From Corynebacterium faecale (lineage in GTDB: Bacteria > Actinomycetota > Actinomycetes > Mycobacteriales > Mycobacteriaceae), in the NCBI RefSeq assembly GCF_030408735.1, contig NZ_CP047204.1:1240001-1304000 (forward strand): a stretch of 64,000 nt of DNA. Reading direction: 5' to 3'. The notes beneath the pieces are model-generated. The model did no database searches. It saw only the letters and a list, made by a program, of their open reading frames with translations, and had not been told where the DNA came from. The position numbers were made by a program, and so were the translations under genes. How positions within the stretch are numbered: the stretch's first letter is position 1; each line of letters starts with the position of its first letter. Below are positions 11,174 through 21,502 of this stretch, piece after piece.

Positions 11174-11641
11174 CTAGTTGGCTGGTTCGGTCAGCTCGAG
11201 GAGGACGCCGCCTGCATCCTTGGGATGGACGAAGTTGATGCGTGCACCACCGGTGCCGATCTTCGGCTGGTCATAGAGCAGACGGATGCCCTGATCGCGC
11301 AGGTAATCTGACAGCTCATCAAGATGGTGGGTGCGCAGGCACATCTGCTGGAGGCCGGGGCCCTTCTTGGCGATGAACTTCGCGATGGTGGATTCCTCAT
11401 TCAGGGGAGCCAGCAGCTGCAGCATGCCATCGGTGTCCTTCATGTCCTTCGGGCCGACCATGGCCTCGGTGACACCCTGCTCCTCGTTGGTTTCCTGGTG
11501 GTGGTTCACCCAACCGAAGGCGTTGCGGTAGAACTCAACAGCCTCATCCAGGTCGGGGACAGCAATACCAACGTGGTCAAGGCAGACAACATACTCGTGG
11601 GGGATATCAATGGCCTGTGGATTTTCAGTCATGGATGTCAT
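11174..11641 (-). CDS. mce: Methylmalonyl-CoA epimerase
   Basis: 155-residue VOC-fold enzyme interconverting (2R)- and (2S)-methylmalonyl-CoA in propionate metabolism. Metal ligand regions are visible: LDHVGIAV near the N-terminus, LQQMCLRTHHLDEL in the second half, and the terminal GGVLLELTEP glutamate. The ATG at 11641 has AGGA five bases upstream; ATG 11632 is an alternative. Convergent with the preceding gene. Confidence 0.88.
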   Translation of the reverse strand: MTSMTENPQAIDIPHEYVVCLDHVGIAVPDLDEAVEFYRNAFGWVNHHQETNEEQGVTEAMVGPKDMKDTDGMLQLLAPLNEESTIAKFIAKKGPGLQQMCLRTHHLDELSDYLRDQGIRLLYDQPKIGTGGARINFVHPKDAGGVLLELTEPAN

Positions 11642-11715
11642 TCTATTCCTGTGATCCCGCAACCGCACCATTAAGGGTGGTGTCCGTGATCACCTGATGC
11701 AGGTAACCTGGCGGT

Positions 11716-12024
11716 ATGCTCATTGCCTTCTCTGTTGCCCCAGCCGTAACCGACAATCCTCAAGGTGAGATGGCCGATGCCGTCACCGAGGCCATCCGTG
11801 TGGTCCGGGAATCCGGCCTACCCAATGAAACCAACGCCATGTTCACACTCATCGAGGGGGAGTGGGATGAGGTCTTCGATGTGATCAAACGTGCCACCGA
11901 GGCTGTCTCCAAGGTGTCTCCGCGGACCTCCCTGGTGATCAAGGCGGACATCCGGCCCGGTTATGAGAATACGCTCACCCGCAAGGTGGAAGCCGTGGAG
12001 GAACGTCTGTCCCGGGATCAGTAG
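11716..12024 (+). CDS. MTH1187-type thiamine-binding protein (UPF0045)
   Basis: 102-residue ferredoxin-like protein of the MTH1187/YkoF-related family, members of which bind thiamine or its pyrimidine part. Typical features are the N-terminal strand MLIAFSVAPAV, the NAMFTLIEGEWDEVFDVIKRA segment and SLVIKADIRPG. No thiamine gene is adjacent, so the physiological ligand is uncertain. A short gap separates it from the thioredoxin/TPR gene in the same direction. Confidence 0.78.
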   Translation: MLIAFSVAPAVTDNPQGEMADAVTEAIRVVRESGLPNETNAMFTLIEGEWDEVFDVIKRATEAVSKVSPRTSLVIKADIRPGYENTLTRKVEAVEERLSRDQ

Positions 12025-12072
12025 AGTTGAGGGGATAGTCCCGTCAGCCAACTGAGAAAGAGTGTTTCAACC

Positions 12073-13011
12073 GTGACCACACCAGGCCGTTTCGTCAGTG
12101 GAGCCATCGATCTCGGCGAGGTGAAAGCCCGCGCTGAAGCCCGCCAGAAGACACATTCGGAGGGACCGGCATCCACCGCCATTGCCACCTCCATCACTGT
12201 CACGATGGAGAACCTGGAGAACGAGGTTCTGCGACGATCAACCCAGGTGCCGGTGATCGTCCTGATCGGAACCTCCCGCAGCCCCGATTCTGAGCAGCTG
12301 AAAGCAGATTTCACAGCCCTGGCGGCCAACGCCGGTCTGTCCTTCATCTTCGGTTATATCGACGCCGACACCACCCCGGATGTGGCCCAGGTCTTCGGGG
12401 TGGAGGGTCTGCCCACCACCATCGCCGTGGCTGCAGGCCGTCCCCTGGCGGACTTCCAGGGTGGACAGCCGGCTGATGCCCTGCAGCAGTGGATCAGCTC
12501 CGTCATCCAGGCGGTGGGCCCCCAGCTGCAGGGCCTGCCGGAGGGCGCAACGCCCGCTGATGGCTCCCCATCCCAGGCACCGGTGGAAGAACCGGAGGAT
12601 CCCCGTCTGGATGCCGCCCTGATCGCCTTGAATGAGGGCAACTTCGATGCAGCCATCGCCGTCTATGAGGAGATCCTCAAGGAGGAACCGAAGAACGCCG
12701 AGATCAAACAGGCCCGTGACACAGCGATGCTCATGGCCAGGCTGGGCACTGTCGACGATGGCACCGATGTGCTCGCCGAGGCAGAGGCTGATCCCACCGA
12801 TGTGGGCAAGGCCTTCGCTGCCGCTGATGCAGAGATGGTGTCCGGCAACCCGGAGGGTGCCTTCGACCGTCTCATCACCCTGCTCACCAGGACCGCGGGT
12901 AAGGAGAAGGACACGGTGAAGGGCCGTCTCATCGAACTCTTCGGTCTGTTTGACCCCACAGACCCCCGGGTGCTCGCGGCCCGCGGCAAGATGGCCAGCG
13001 CCCTGTACTAA
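12073..13011 (+). CDS. CnoX/YbbN-like thioredoxin-domain TPR co-chaperone
   Basis: 312 residues starting at GTG. A thioredoxin-fold domain (about residues 40-155) is followed by TPR-like helices (about 180-312, from LDAALIALNEGNFDAAIAVYEEIL). The usual CXXC position reads SRSPDS, so it has no redox-active cysteine pair. That fits the holdase/co-chaperone group of YbbN proteins rather than a disulfide reductase. The cis-proline region GLPTTIAV is intact. Followed by a bidirectional terminator. Confidence 0.82.
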   Translation: MTTPGRFVSGAIDLGEVKARAEARQKTHSEGPASTAIATSITVTMENLENEVLRRSTQVPVIVLIGTSRSPDSEQLKADFTALAANAGLSFIFGYIDADTTPDVAQVFGVEGLPTTIAVAAGRPLADFQGGQPADALQQWISSVIQAVGPQLQGLPEGATPADGSPSQAPVEEPEDPRLDAALIALNEGNFDAAIAVYEEILKEEPKNAEIKQARDTAMLMARLGTVDDGTDVLAEAEADPTDVGKAFAAADAEMVSGNPEGAFDRLITLLTRTAGKEKDTVKGRLIELFGLFDPTDPRVLAARGKMASALY

Positions 13012-13032
13012 CCCCTCTGCTAAGAGCAATGG

Positions 13033-13059
13033 AAAAGGCACCCCGAGGGGTGCCTTTTT
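13033..13059. terminator. Bidirectional terminator between the thioredoxin/TPR gene and glgB
   Basis: 12-bp stem AAAAGGCACCCC / GGGGTGCCTTTT with a two-base centre and T/A runs on both sides; serves the convergent genes. Confidence 0.9.
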
Positions 13060-13077
13060 CACCTATCTGAAAAAGAT

Positions 13078-15276
13078 CTAGCCTTCCCAGACGTAGAACT
13101 GCGCACTCATCGCAGGGGAGTGCACGGTGGCGGTGTAGGGGAAACCATCGCGGTCAGCCTTGGTGGCCTTGACTGTTTCGGACAGGGAATTGTCCGCACC
13201 CAGGAACTGTTCCTCATCGGTGTTGAGGGCCAGTTTCCAGGTGCCGCCGCCGGAGACACCGAGGGTGTACTCGGGCTGAGAGGTGCCGGAGAGGTTGAAA
13301 ATACACAGAACCTGGGAACCGTCCTCGCCATAACGGGTGAAGGCCAGGATGTTGTTGCCAGCGTCATCAGCCTTGTTCCAGGCGAATCCCTCACCGGAGA
13401 AATCACGCTCATGAAGTGCCGGGACATCCCTGTAGGTGGAGTTGAGTTCGCGGATGAGGTCGGAGATGGCCGAGTGGTATTCACCCTGCCAGCCATCGAC
13501 AACACCCCAGGGCAGTTCGGTGCCCTCAGACCATTCATCACGCTGGCCCAGTTCCTGGCCCATGAACAGCAACTTCTTACCCGGGTGTGCCCACATGTAG
13601 GCGAGCAGGGTACGCATGCCGGCGGCCTTGTTCCAGGTATCTCCCGGCATGCGGTTCCACAGGGATCCCTTGCCGTGGACTACCTCATCATGGGAGATGG
13701 GCAGCACGAAGCGCTCGGAGAAGGCGTACACCAGTGAGAAGGTGAGCTCGTTGTGGTGGAAGGAGCGGTGGATGGGATCCTTGGAGAAGTACTCCAGGGT
13801 GTCATTCATCCAGCCCATGTTCCACTTGAGGGAGAATCCCAGGCCACCATCCCAGGTCGGTGCGGTGACTCCCGGCCAGGAGGTGGATTCCTCGGCGATG
13901 GTCAGCGCACCCGGGTGGACACGTGAAACGGTGGCGTTCATCTCCTGGATGAACTGCACAGCCTCAAGGTTCTCCCGGCCACCGAAGACATTCGGAGCCC
14001 ATTCGCCGTGTTCACGGGAGTAGTCCAGGTAGAGCATGGAGGCCACGGCATCCACGCGCAGTCCGTCGACGTGGAATTCCTCCAGCCAGTAGAGGGCGTT
14101 GGCCACCAGGAAGTTGCGGACCTCGTTGCGTCCGAAGTCAAAGACATAGGTGCCCCAGTCCTTCTGCTCACCACGGCGCCAATCCGGGTGTTCGTAGAGG
14201 GGTTCACCATCAAAACGCGCCAGGGCCCAGTCATCCTTGGGGAAGTGGGCGGGCACCCAGTCGACGATGACACCGATGCCGCGGGCGTGGAAGGCGTCGA
14301 TAAGCTTGCGCAGTTCATCCGGTGTACCCCAGCGTGAGGTGGGGGCGTAGTAGCCGGTGACCTGGTAACCCCAGGAACCACCGAAGGGGTGTTCCGCGAC
14401 GGGCATGAACTCCACGTGGGTGTAGCCGAGGTCAGCGACATAATCCACCAGTTCGGTGGCCAGCTCGGAGTAGTTACGGCCCCAGCGCCATGATCCGAGG
14501 TGAACTTCATACACACTCATCGGGGTGGAGGCCACGTCGGTGGAGTCACGCTTGGCCAGCCACTCGGAGTCATTCCATTCATAGGAGGACTCCGCCACGA
14601 TGGAACCGGTGGCCGGGGGTAGCTCAGCGGTGCGTGCCATCGGGTCTGCCTTGTCACGGCGGTTGCCGTCCTTGGTCTGGACGGCGAACTTGTACACGTC
14701 GCCGGCGCCGATATTAGGGATGAACAGTTCCCAGATACCGGAACCACCCATGGAACGCATGGCGTGCTGGGAGGCGTTCCAGCCATTGAAGTTGCCCACC
14801 ACGGCGACGCCGATGGCATTCGGTGCCCACACGGCGAAGGCGGTACCACTGACCTGACCCATGACGGTTTCATAGGTCTTCACATTGGCGCCGAGGACAT
14901 CCCACAGACGCTCATGGCGACCCTCGGAGATCAGGTAGATGTCCATGTCACCGAGTGTGGGCAGGAAGGCATAAGGGTCAGCGGTGACCACTGGATCCTT
15001 ACCTGGCCAGGTGATGCGCAGGCGGTAGTCGAAGGGGTCCTGGTTGCCCAGTTCCAGTGCGAAGATGTCATCGCCGATGGGGTTCATCACGATCTGGGTT
15101 CCGTCGAGAATCAGCTCAACCTTCTCGGCGCCGATCTGGCGGGTGCGGATCACGGAACCACCACCGTCGCTGGCGTGCCAACCATAGAAACCGTGGGGAT
15201 TGTGGTGGTGGCAATGACGCAACCTACCGAGATCCTCTTCAGGGATCACAAGGTTATTAGCGGAATCAGGGCTCAT
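13078..15276 (-). CDS. glgB: 1,4-alpha-glucan branching enzyme
   Basis: GH13 enzyme of 732 residues that makes alpha-1,6 branches in glycogen. N-terminal CBM48-type beta domains (about 1-230) precede the (beta/alpha)8 barrel starting at YEVHLGSW. Catalytic regions are visible: DGLRVDAVASM (nucleophile Asp), TIAEESTSWP (acid/base Glu) and LPISHDEVVHGKGS. The ATG at 15276 has AGGA upstream. It follows glgE in the same direction after 89 bases, the gene pair of the GlgE alpha-glucan route. Confidence 0.95.
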   Translation of the reverse strand: MSPDSANNLVIPEEDLGRLRHCHHHNPHGFYGWHASDGGGSVIRTRQIGAEKVELILDGTQIVMNPIGDDIFALELGNQDPFDYRLRITWPGKDPVVTADPYAFLPTLGDMDIYLISEGRHERLWDVLGANVKTYETVMGQVSGTAFAVWAPNAIGVAVVGNFNGWNASQHAMRSMGGSGIWELFIPNIGAGDVYKFAVQTKDGNRRDKADPMARTAELPPATGSIVAESSYEWNDSEWLAKRDSTDVASTPMSVYEVHLGSWRWGRNYSELATELVDYVADLGYTHVEFMPVAEHPFGGSWGYQVTGYYAPTSRWGTPDELRKLIDAFHARGIGVIVDWVPAHFPKDDWALARFDGEPLYEHPDWRRGEQKDWGTYVFDFGRNEVRNFLVANALYWLEEFHVDGLRVDAVASMLYLDYSREHGEWAPNVFGGRENLEAVQFIQEMNATVSRVHPGALTIAEESTSWPGVTAPTWDGGLGFSLKWNMGWMNDTLEYFSKDPIHRSFHHNELTFSLVYAFSERFVLPISHDEVVHGKGSLWNRMPGDTWNKAAGMRTLLAYMWAHPGKKLLFMGQELGQRDEWSEGTELPWGVVDGWQGEYHSAISDLIRELNSTYRDVPALHERDFSGEGFAWNKADDAGNNILAFTRYGEDGSQVLCIFNLSGTSQPEYTLGVSGGGTWKLALNTDEEQFLGADNSLSETVKATKADRDGFPYTATVHSPAMSAQFYVWEG

Positions 15277-15365
15277 GGCACATGTCCTTAAATGCTGAAA
15301 ATATCGGGAAATCTGTATGTTTTAGACTGTTGTGACGGTACCCGAGTTCGGGCACTGAGGGGATG

Positions 15366-17393
15366 TTATGCGCGGTACTGTTCGATCTCGCGCCAGGCCA
15401 GACGCTCGCGACGTGAAGCCGGAAGCTCGGGCAGCACGAAGATGTGCGCGACATCCTGCAGCGGCTCCAGTCGGACGAAGTTGGTGGCACCCCACGTGTA
15501 GGTGACACCGGTGATGGCGTCACGGACCTCGAAGGACGCACCGGATTCCAGGCCGAGGGCGGACAGATCCAGTCGCACGGTGGCTTCGCGTGCGGAACGG
15601 GGATCAAGGTTCACCACCACCAGGACGGTGTTACCGGTGAGGGCATCCACCTTGGAGTAGACGATGATCTGGTCATTGTCCGCCTCATGGAAGTGCAGGT
15701 TACGCAGCTGCTGGAGGGCGGGGTTGGCGCGACGGATCTGGTTAAGGGCGGCGATATACGGCTCGAGGGAATCATTGGATTCCAGCGCACCCTCGAAATC
15801 ACGGGGGCGCAACTCGTACTTCTCGGAATCCAGGTACTCCTCGGAACCGGGCTTGACGGACTGGTGCTCGAAGAGTTCATAACCTGAGTAGACACCCCAG
15901 ACCGGTGACATGGTGGCAGCCAGCGCGGCGCGGATGGCGAACATCGCGCGGCCACCGTGCTGGAGGGAGGCATGCAAAATGTCCGGGGTGTTCACGAACA
16001 GGTTCGGGCGGGAGACATCAGCCATCTCGGCGATCTCAGTGGCGAACTCGGTCAGTTCCTCCTTGGACACCTTCCAGGTGAAGTAGGTATAGGACTGGGA
16101 GAAACCGATCTTGGCCAGGCCGTAGAGGCGTGCCGGGCGGGTGAATGCCTCGGCCAGGAAGATGACCTCAGGGTTGGTGGTGTGGATCTCGGAGATCAGC
16201 CACTGCCAGAAGTTTGCTGGCTTGGTGTGGGGGTTGTCCACACGGAAGGTGGTCACACCCAGGTCCACCCAGTACTTCACCACACGGTAGACCTCCTTGT
16301 AGATCTTCTCCGGGGCGTTGTCGAAGTTGACCGGATAGATATCCTGGTACTTCTTCGGTGGGTTCTCGGCGTAGGCGATGGTGCCGTCGGCTAAGACGGT
16401 GAAGAACTCACGGTGGTCCTGGGCCCATGGGTGGTCAGGTGCTGCCTGGAGTGCGAGGTCGAGGGCGATCTCCAGACCCAGCTCCTCAGCGCGTGCCAGC
16501 AGCTTCTTGAAATCCTCGACGGTACCCAGCTCCGGGTGCACAGCGTCATGGCCACCGTCCTTGGAACCGATGGCCCATGGGGATCCCACATCCTCGGGCT
16601 CCGGGGTCAGGGTGTTGTTGCGACCCTTGCGGTTGACCTCGCCGATCGGGTGGATCGGCGGGAAGTAGACGGTGTCAAAGCCCATGGCCGCCACGCGGTC
16701 AAGGGCATCGGCGGTGGTGTCGAAGGTACCGTGAACGGGCTTGCCATCGGCATCCCAGCCACCGGTGGAACGGGGGAACAGCTCGTACCAGGAGTTCACC
16801 AGGGCGTCGCGGCGTTCGACCTTGACCTGCAGGTTCTCGCCGCGGGTGAGCAGCTCGCGGAGCGGGTACCGCTCCAGCAGCTGCTGGGTGGCCGCCGAGA
16901 TGCCGGGTGCAACCCGGGCTCGGAGGTTGCCGGAACCACGCAGGGAGGTCGCGACGTCGATAAGCGTCTTCTTTTCCTCTGGTGGCAGATTCGCCGCGGC
17001 CTCCTCGAAGAGTTCAGCACCGCGCTCGAGGTCATTGTAGAGCTCCTCGGCGGACTGGCCGGCCTCGATCTTGGTGGTCACCGCATGACGCCAGGTGGCC
17101 ATGGGATCGGACCAGGCATCCACGCGGAAGGTCCAGGTGCCGGGGACATCAGGGACGAAGAAGGCGTTCACCTGATCCTGGTTGGTGGGGGTCTGGCGCA
17201 TCGGGATCTGGATGGTGTCCGGTGCAACGGTGGACTCCTCCGGGCCCTGGACATTCAGGGTGGCGGAGATGGCATCGTGGCCCTCGCGCCAGACGACAGC
17301 GGAAACCGGAACAATTTCACCCACCACCGCCTTAGCCGGGTTCTTGTCCAGAAGCTGGGGGCGAACATCATCGATTCCGAGACGACCAGTCAC
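15366..17393 (-). CDS. glgE: Alpha-1,4-glucan:maltose-1-phosphate maltosyltransferase
   Basis: GH13 subfamily 3 enzyme of 675 residues that elongates alpha-glucan from maltose-1-phosphate. The N-terminal domain (1-~190) is followed by the barrel; [14 protein letters not shown] contains the nucleophile Asp, and [13 protein letters not shown] the acid/base Glu. Start GTG at 17393 with GAGGAG upstream. First gene of a glgE-glgB operon, divergent from the ABC ATPase gene. Confidence 0.94.
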   Translation of the reverse strand: MTGRLGIDDVRPQLLDKNPAKAVVGEIVPVSAVVWREGHDAISATLNVQGPEESTVAPDTIQIPMRQTPTNQDQVNAFFVPDVPGTWTFRVDAWSDPMATWRHAVTTKIEAGQSAEELYNDLERGAELFEEAAANLPPEEKKTLIDVATSLRGSGNLRARVAPGISAATQQLLERYPLRELLTRGENLQVKVERRDALVNSWYELFPRSTGGWDADGKPVHGTFDTTADALDRVAAMGFDTVYFPPIHPIGEVNRKGRNNTLTPEPEDVGSPWAIGSKDGGHDAVHPELGTVEDFKKLLARAEELGLEIALDLALQAAPDHPWAQDHREFFTVLADGTIAYAENPPKKYQDIYPVNFDNAPEKIYKEVYRVVKYWVDLGVTTFRVDNPHTKPANFWQWLISEIHTTNPEVIFLAEAFTRPARLYGLAKIGFSQSYTYFTWKVSKEELTEFATEIAEMADVSRPNLFVNTPDILHASLQHGGRAMFAIRAALAATMSPVWGVYSGYELFEHQSVKPGSEEYLDSEKYELRPRDFEGALESNDSLEPYIAALNQIRRANPALQQLRNLHFHEADNDQIIVYSKVDALTGNTVLVVVNLDPRSAREATVRLDLSALGLESGASFEVRDAITGVTYTWGATNFVRLEPLQDVAHIFVLPELPASRRERLAWREIEQYRA

Positions 17394-17518
17394 AGTTTTC
17401 TCCTCTTTAGCGGTGCAGACTTCAATACTCGATCACGTACACGTCTTCAGAGTGCCGGGGGTGATGGTTATCCGCCCGTTACCCTCCCAAAATCCTATCC
17501 GAGCTGTGTCACTTCCAC

Positions 17519-18409
17519 ATGGGAGAAGTGAAATCAGCCATGATGGAGGGTGTGACTGACTCTGCAACTGACTTCCAAGAGGACTACAACGAGGACCTCC
17601 TCATTGACTTTGAGGGTGTGACCTTCACCCGCGAGGGCAGGAACCTGGTGGGGCCTGTCGATTGGCAGGTGGAGCTGGATGAACGCTGGGTGATCATCGG
17701 CCCCAACGGTGCCGGCAAGACCACCCTCATCCGCATGGCCGCAGCCGAGGAGTTCCCCTCCGCCGGCAGGGCCCGCATCATGGGGGAGCAGGTGGGTAAG
17801 ACTGACATGCGCGACCTGCGCTCCATGATCGGAGTGAGCTCCTCCGCGCTGGGTAACCGGATCCCCGAAAATGAAAAGGTCCGTGACCTGGTTGTGTCCG
17901 CTGGTTATGCCATTCTCGGCCGCTGGCGTGAGGATTACGCGGAGATGGACTTCGAGCAGGCCACCGACATCATGGAGCAGGTGGGTGCCCTCCACCTGGG
18001 TGATCGCACCTGGGGCACGCTCTCGGAGGGTGAGCGCAAACGCGTCCTGGTCGCCCGCGCCCTCATGACCAACCCGGAGCTGCTCATTCTTGATGAGCCG
18101 ACCGCCGGCATGGACCTGGGTGGCCGCGAGGACCTGGTGGCCTATCTCGGCGCACTGGCCATGGACCCGGATGCACCGGCCATCGTCATGATCACCCACC
18201 ACGTGGAAGAGATCCCCTCCGGCTTCACCCACGCCATGTTGCTGGATGAAGGCGAGATCGTGGCCCAGGGTCTCATCCACACGGTGTTGACCAATGAGAA
18301 CCTGTCCAAGGCCTTCCATCAGCCGATCCAGGTGGATCGCATCGGTGAGCGCTATTTCGCGCGCCGGGTCCGTAAGGCGCGCCGCCGCCGCGCGCGCAAC
18401 GCTGAATAA
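17519..18409 (+). CDS. Stand-alone ABC transporter ATP-binding protein
   Basis: ATP-binding subunit, up to 296 residues. Walker A GPNGAGKTT, signature LSEGERKR, Walker B LLILDEPTAGMDLGG and switch HHVEEIP are all present. The C-terminus is strongly basic (RRVRKARRRRARN). No permease gene is adjacent; it resembles the ModF/YlmA-like group of unpaired ABC ATPases. Start uncertain: ATG 17519, ATGs at 17540/17543 and GTG 17551 are all possible because the domain begins about 27 residues in. Confidence 0.85.
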   Translation: MGEVKSAMMEGVTDSATDFQEDYNEDLLIDFEGVTFTREGRNLVGPVDWQVELDERWVIIGPNGAGKTTLIRMAAAEEFPSAGRARIMGEQVGKTDMRDLRSMIGVSSSALGNRIPENEKVRDLVVSAGYAILGRWREDYAEMDFEQATDIMEQVGALHLGDRTWGTLSEGERKRVLVARALMTNPELLILDEPTAGMDLGGREDLVAYLGALAMDPDAPAIVMITHHVEEIPSGFTHAMLLDEGEIVAQGLIHTVLTNENLSKAFHQPIQVDRIGERYFARRVRKARRRRARNAE

Positions 18410-18511
18410 AATGCCGGAGCTTGTCGACGAATAACCGGGGGTTCAGGCCTGCAGGAGGGACTTCGTTTCCTTACACTGGTTGATGGTTCTCAAAGAAAGC
18501 ATGGTGCATTG

Positions 18512-19321
18512 ATGGTGATGGAAGGTGTTGGCGGCCGAAAGCTAGCCGCCACTGTGCTTCTGGTCCGGGATGGAATCATTGATGGCCAACCGGATCTGGA
18601 GGTCTATATCCAGGAACGGGTGTCCACCATGCCGCATTTCCCGCGTGCCACCGTCTTCCCCGGGGGCGGGGTGGATCCCCGTGACTTCCCGGATTTCTCT
18701 GACGGCCACAGCCCGGAGATCTGGGAGGGGCCGGATGCACTGGAGTGGGCTGACCGCCTCAACACCAGTCCAGAGATCGCCTATGCGCTGGTCTTCGCCG
18801 CGGTGCGTGAACTCTTCGAGGAGGCGGGAACCCTTCTGGCTGAGCACGGTAATGGCGGAGGCCTGGTGAAAGACGCCAGCAAATACCACGCCTATCGGGA
18901 GAAATTGGAAAGCCATGAGATGTCCCTGACCGAAATGCTGGTCAGGGAGAATCTGGTGATCCGAACCGACCTCATCGTGCCGTTCGCCCGCTGGGCAAGC
19001 CCAGAAGGGGATCGGGCGCGTTTTGATACGTTCTCCTTCGTTGCCATCGAACCGGAGGGGCAGTGTGCTGATGGCGATACCAGGGAGGCATCATCCACCG
19101 GTTATTTCCCGCCGGAGCTGATCCTGGAGGGATGGCGGGCCGGGCTGTTGCGCCTGGTCATTCCCACCTGGGCATCACTGTTTGAGCTGTCCCACTTCCA
19201 CAGCACAGCTGAGCTGATGGAAAGCATCCATGAATTCAATCTCAATCCCATTGTGGATGACGCCATGAACAATCCCCGCTACCGCGAATTCTATGAACTG
19301 AAGCGGAACGAAAGGTTCTGA
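18512..19321 (+). CDS. Nudix hydrolase-type protein
   Basis: 269 residues. A Nudix core with FPGGGVDPRDF and AAVRELFEEAG (the RExxEExG part of the Nudix box) is separated by a ~45-residue insertion, as in the NUDT19-like branch that acts on CoA or related diphosphates. Substrate cannot be told from sequence. Probably co-transcribed with the methyltransferase gene 24 bases downstream. Start ATG 18512; a TTG precedes it and an ATG follows at 18518. Confidence 0.82.
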   Translation: MVMEGVGGRKLAATVLLVRDGIIDGQPDLEVYIQERVSTMPHFPRATVFPGGGVDPRDFPDFSDGHSPEIWEGPDALEWADRLNTSPEIAYALVFAAVRELFEEAGTLLAEHGNGGGLVKDASKYHAYREKLESHEMSLTEMLVRENLVIRTDLIVPFARWASPEGDRARFDTFSFVAIEPEGQCADGDTREASSTGYFPPELILEGWRAGLLRLVIPTWASLFELSHFHSTAELMESIHEFNLNPIVDDAMNNPRYREFYELKRNERF

Positions 19322-19345
19322 CCGCGACCTCCTACACTGAGGAAC

Positions 19346-20503
19346 ATGAGTTTCAGTCCGGATGAGGTCCGCTTCCTTATCGATAACGCCCCTGATATTG
19401 ATTTCGCCACACGTGAGCTGGAGCTGACGAAGCGCTCCATGATCTCTGATGTGGCGGTTCTTCGTTCACGCTTCGGGGAGCAGGGCCGGGCAGTTGCAGA
19501 ACTCGCTGGTGCCCGCCGCTCAGGAAAACTGCCGGAGGATTGGTTGATGTGCCATGATTCCGCGCAACAGGCCACCCCGATGCAGGTCTCTGATATCCGT
19601 GCGCAACGTTTAGGCACAGCATTGGGGGAGAACACGGTGGCCCACGATGTCACGTGTTCCATCGGCACCGAGGGACTGGCGATAATGAACGCGGGACTGG
19701 GATATATCGGAGCGGATCTCGACCATTCCCGGCTGTTGATGGCTCAATATAATCTGGGCGCTGGGCGCGCACGCCTGCTGTGTGCTGATGCGCTGAAACC
19801 TGCTGTGAACGGCGCTGATGTGATCATCGCCGATCCTGCACGCCGTGCGGGTGGGCGCCGCATCACAGACCCGGCCCAGTTGTTGCCGCCGCTGCCTGAT
19901 CTGCTTGACGCCTGGGCGGGACATGCCATGGCCGTCAAGTGTGCACCCGGTCTGGATTTCAGCGGGTGGGATGGCCTGGTGAGCCTGGTCAGTGTGGATG
20001 GCGGAGTGAAGGAAGCCTGTCTGTACACCCCGGATCTGGCTGATGGTGAAACACGTGAGGCCGTGGTGATCAGAGATCGGGTGGACCGGGTGACCGACCT
20101 GTTGGATGACGCCCCGGGGGAACAGTTGGCACGAGCGCCAGGGGAGTTCATCATTGACCCCGACGGTGCCATCGTGCGCGCCGGGTTGGTGCGGCATTAT
20201 GCGGTGCGGGAGGGGTTGTGGATGTTGGACGAGCGCATCGCGTACCTCACCGGGGACCGTCTTCCCGAGGGAACCAGTGGATTTAGATTCATCGAGCAGG
20301 TGCCGCTGAAGAAGCTCAAGTCCGCGTTGAGCGCCCATGGCGCGGGTTCGGTGGAGATTCTGGTGCGGGGAGTGGATGTTGATCCTGATCAGTTGCGTAA
20401 GAAGTTGGCACTGAAGGGGAAGAAGGCGATGGCGGTGGTGATCACGCGCATCGGTACCACTGGTGTGGCGTTGGTGTGTGGGGCACGTGAGTGGGCGGAA
20501 TGA
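19346..20503 (+). CDS. THUMP-like class I SAM-dependent methyltransferase
   Basis: 385 residues. A Rossmann methyltransferase region includes VAHDVTCSIGTEGLAI (motif I), YIGADLDHSRLLMA (acidic ribose ligand) and VIIADPARRAGGRR, a DPxR-type motif IV seen in nucleic acid methyltransferases. The C-terminal part matches the THUMP-like domain of actinobacterial proteins. An RNA substrate is likely from the family, but not shown. Confidence 0.8.
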   Translation: MSFSPDEVRFLIDNAPDIDFATRELELTKRSMISDVAVLRSRFGEQGRAVAELAGARRSGKLPEDWLMCHDSAQQATPMQVSDIRAQRLGTALGENTVAHDVTCSIGTEGLAIMNAGLGYIGADLDHSRLLMAQYNLGAGRARLLCADALKPAVNGADVIIADPARRAGGRRITDPAQLLPPLPDLLDAWAGHAMAVKCAPGLDFSGWDGLVSLVSVDGGVKEACLYTPDLADGETREAVVIRDRVDRVTDLLDDAPGEQLARAPGEFIIDPDGAIVRAGLVRHYAVREGLWMLDERIAYLTGDRLPEGTSGFRFIEQVPLKKLKSALSAHGAGSVEILVRGVDVDPDQLRKKLALKGKKAMAVVITRIGTTGVALVCGAREWAE

Positions 20504-20535
20504 ATATCACATTGTAAAACCGGGTGGAGGTTGGT

Positions 20536-20556
20536 TAGTCTGTCAGGAATAGACTA
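20536..20556 (+). promoter_or_regulatory. Inverted repeat upstream of etfB
   Basis: TAGTCT and AGACTA arms separated by nine bases, about 110 bases before etfB. It could be an operator in the etfBA promoter region; no regulator is indicated. Confidence 0.3.
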
Positions 20557-20667
20557 TGCGGTCTAGCGATGTCTATGAGGGTGTAGGGGAGTTGGCGGTA
20601 GGCCACCCGCGTACCATGGTTTAGAGATTTCAATACTTCTGAAAAGACTTATGAAAGGTGAGTGTGG

Positions 20668-21450
20668 ATGTCCACAATCGTGGTGCTGGTGAAAAACGTT
20701 CCAGACACCTGGTCCAAGCGGACCTTGGAGGCTGATTTCACCCTCGATCGTGAGGGCGTGGATGAGGTCCTGGATGAGATCAACGAATTCGCACTCGAGC
20801 AGGCCCTGCGCTTGCGAGAGGCTAACCCGGGTCACAAGGTGGTGGCCCTGACCGCCGGACCCGAGTCCGCGGATGAAGCACTGCGCAAGGCGCTGTCGAT
20901 GGGTGCGGATGAGGCCATCCTCCTCAACGATGAGGCACTGGCCGGTTCGGACCTGCTGGGCACCGCGTGGGCACTCAACAACGCGATCAACACCATCCCG
21001 GATGTATCCCTCATCGTCGCAGGTTCCGCCTCTTCTGATGGCTCCATGGGTGCGCTGCCCGGTGTGCTGGCTGAGTACCGCCAGACCGCGGCTCTGACCG
21101 GTCTGTCCAGGTTGGCCATCGAAGGTGACCAGGTTGTGGGCACCCGTGTGGACCACCGTGGCACCTTTGAACTCAAGGCTGCGCTGCCTGCGGTGGTGTC
21201 CATCACCGACAAGGCGGACAAGCCACGCTTCCCGAACTTCAAGGGCATCATGGCAGCCAAGAAGGCCACCATCGCGCGCCTCAACCTCGCGCAGATCGGT
21301 GTCACTCCTGAGCAGGTCGGCATCGCGCATGCCGCGACTGCCGTGACCGCCGCTTCGGAACGCCCGGCACGTACCCAGGGTGACATCATCAGCGCTAACG
21401 GTGCAGCTGCGAAGATCGCTGATTACCTGGCAGCTGAGAATCTGATCTAG
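20668..21450 (+). CDS. etfB: Electron transfer flavoprotein beta subunit
   Basis: 260 residues, adenine-nucleotide-alpha-hydrolase fold; pairs with EtfA to carry electrons from acyl-CoA and other dehydrogenases to the quinone pool. Features: STIVVLVKNVPDTW start, NEFALEQALRLRE, and the C-terminal family segment GIMAAKKATIARLNL. ATG 20668 has GAAAGG at a good distance; a GTG two codons upstream is an alternative. Operon with etfA, 52-base gap. Confidence 0.93.
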   Translation: MSTIVVLVKNVPDTWSKRTLEADFTLDREGVDEVLDEINEFALEQALRLREANPGHKVVALTAGPESADEALRKALSMGADEAILLNDEALAGSDLLGTAWALNNAINTIPDVSLIVAGSASSDGSMGALPGVLAEYRQTAALTGLSRLAIEGDQVVGTRVDHRGTFELKAALPAVVSITDKADKPRFPNFKGIMAAKKATIARLNLAQIGVTPEQVGIAHAATAVTAASERPARTQGDIISANGAAAKIADYLAAENLI

Positions 21451-21502
21451 TTCAACCCGATCACGTCAACCAACCTTCAAATCTCTGTAGGAGAAACGTT
21501 TC

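Noticed and set aside
15444..17531. Long plus-strand frames antisense to glgE
   Set aside because: Shadow frames of a high-G+C gene; the opposite strand has full GH13 motifs.
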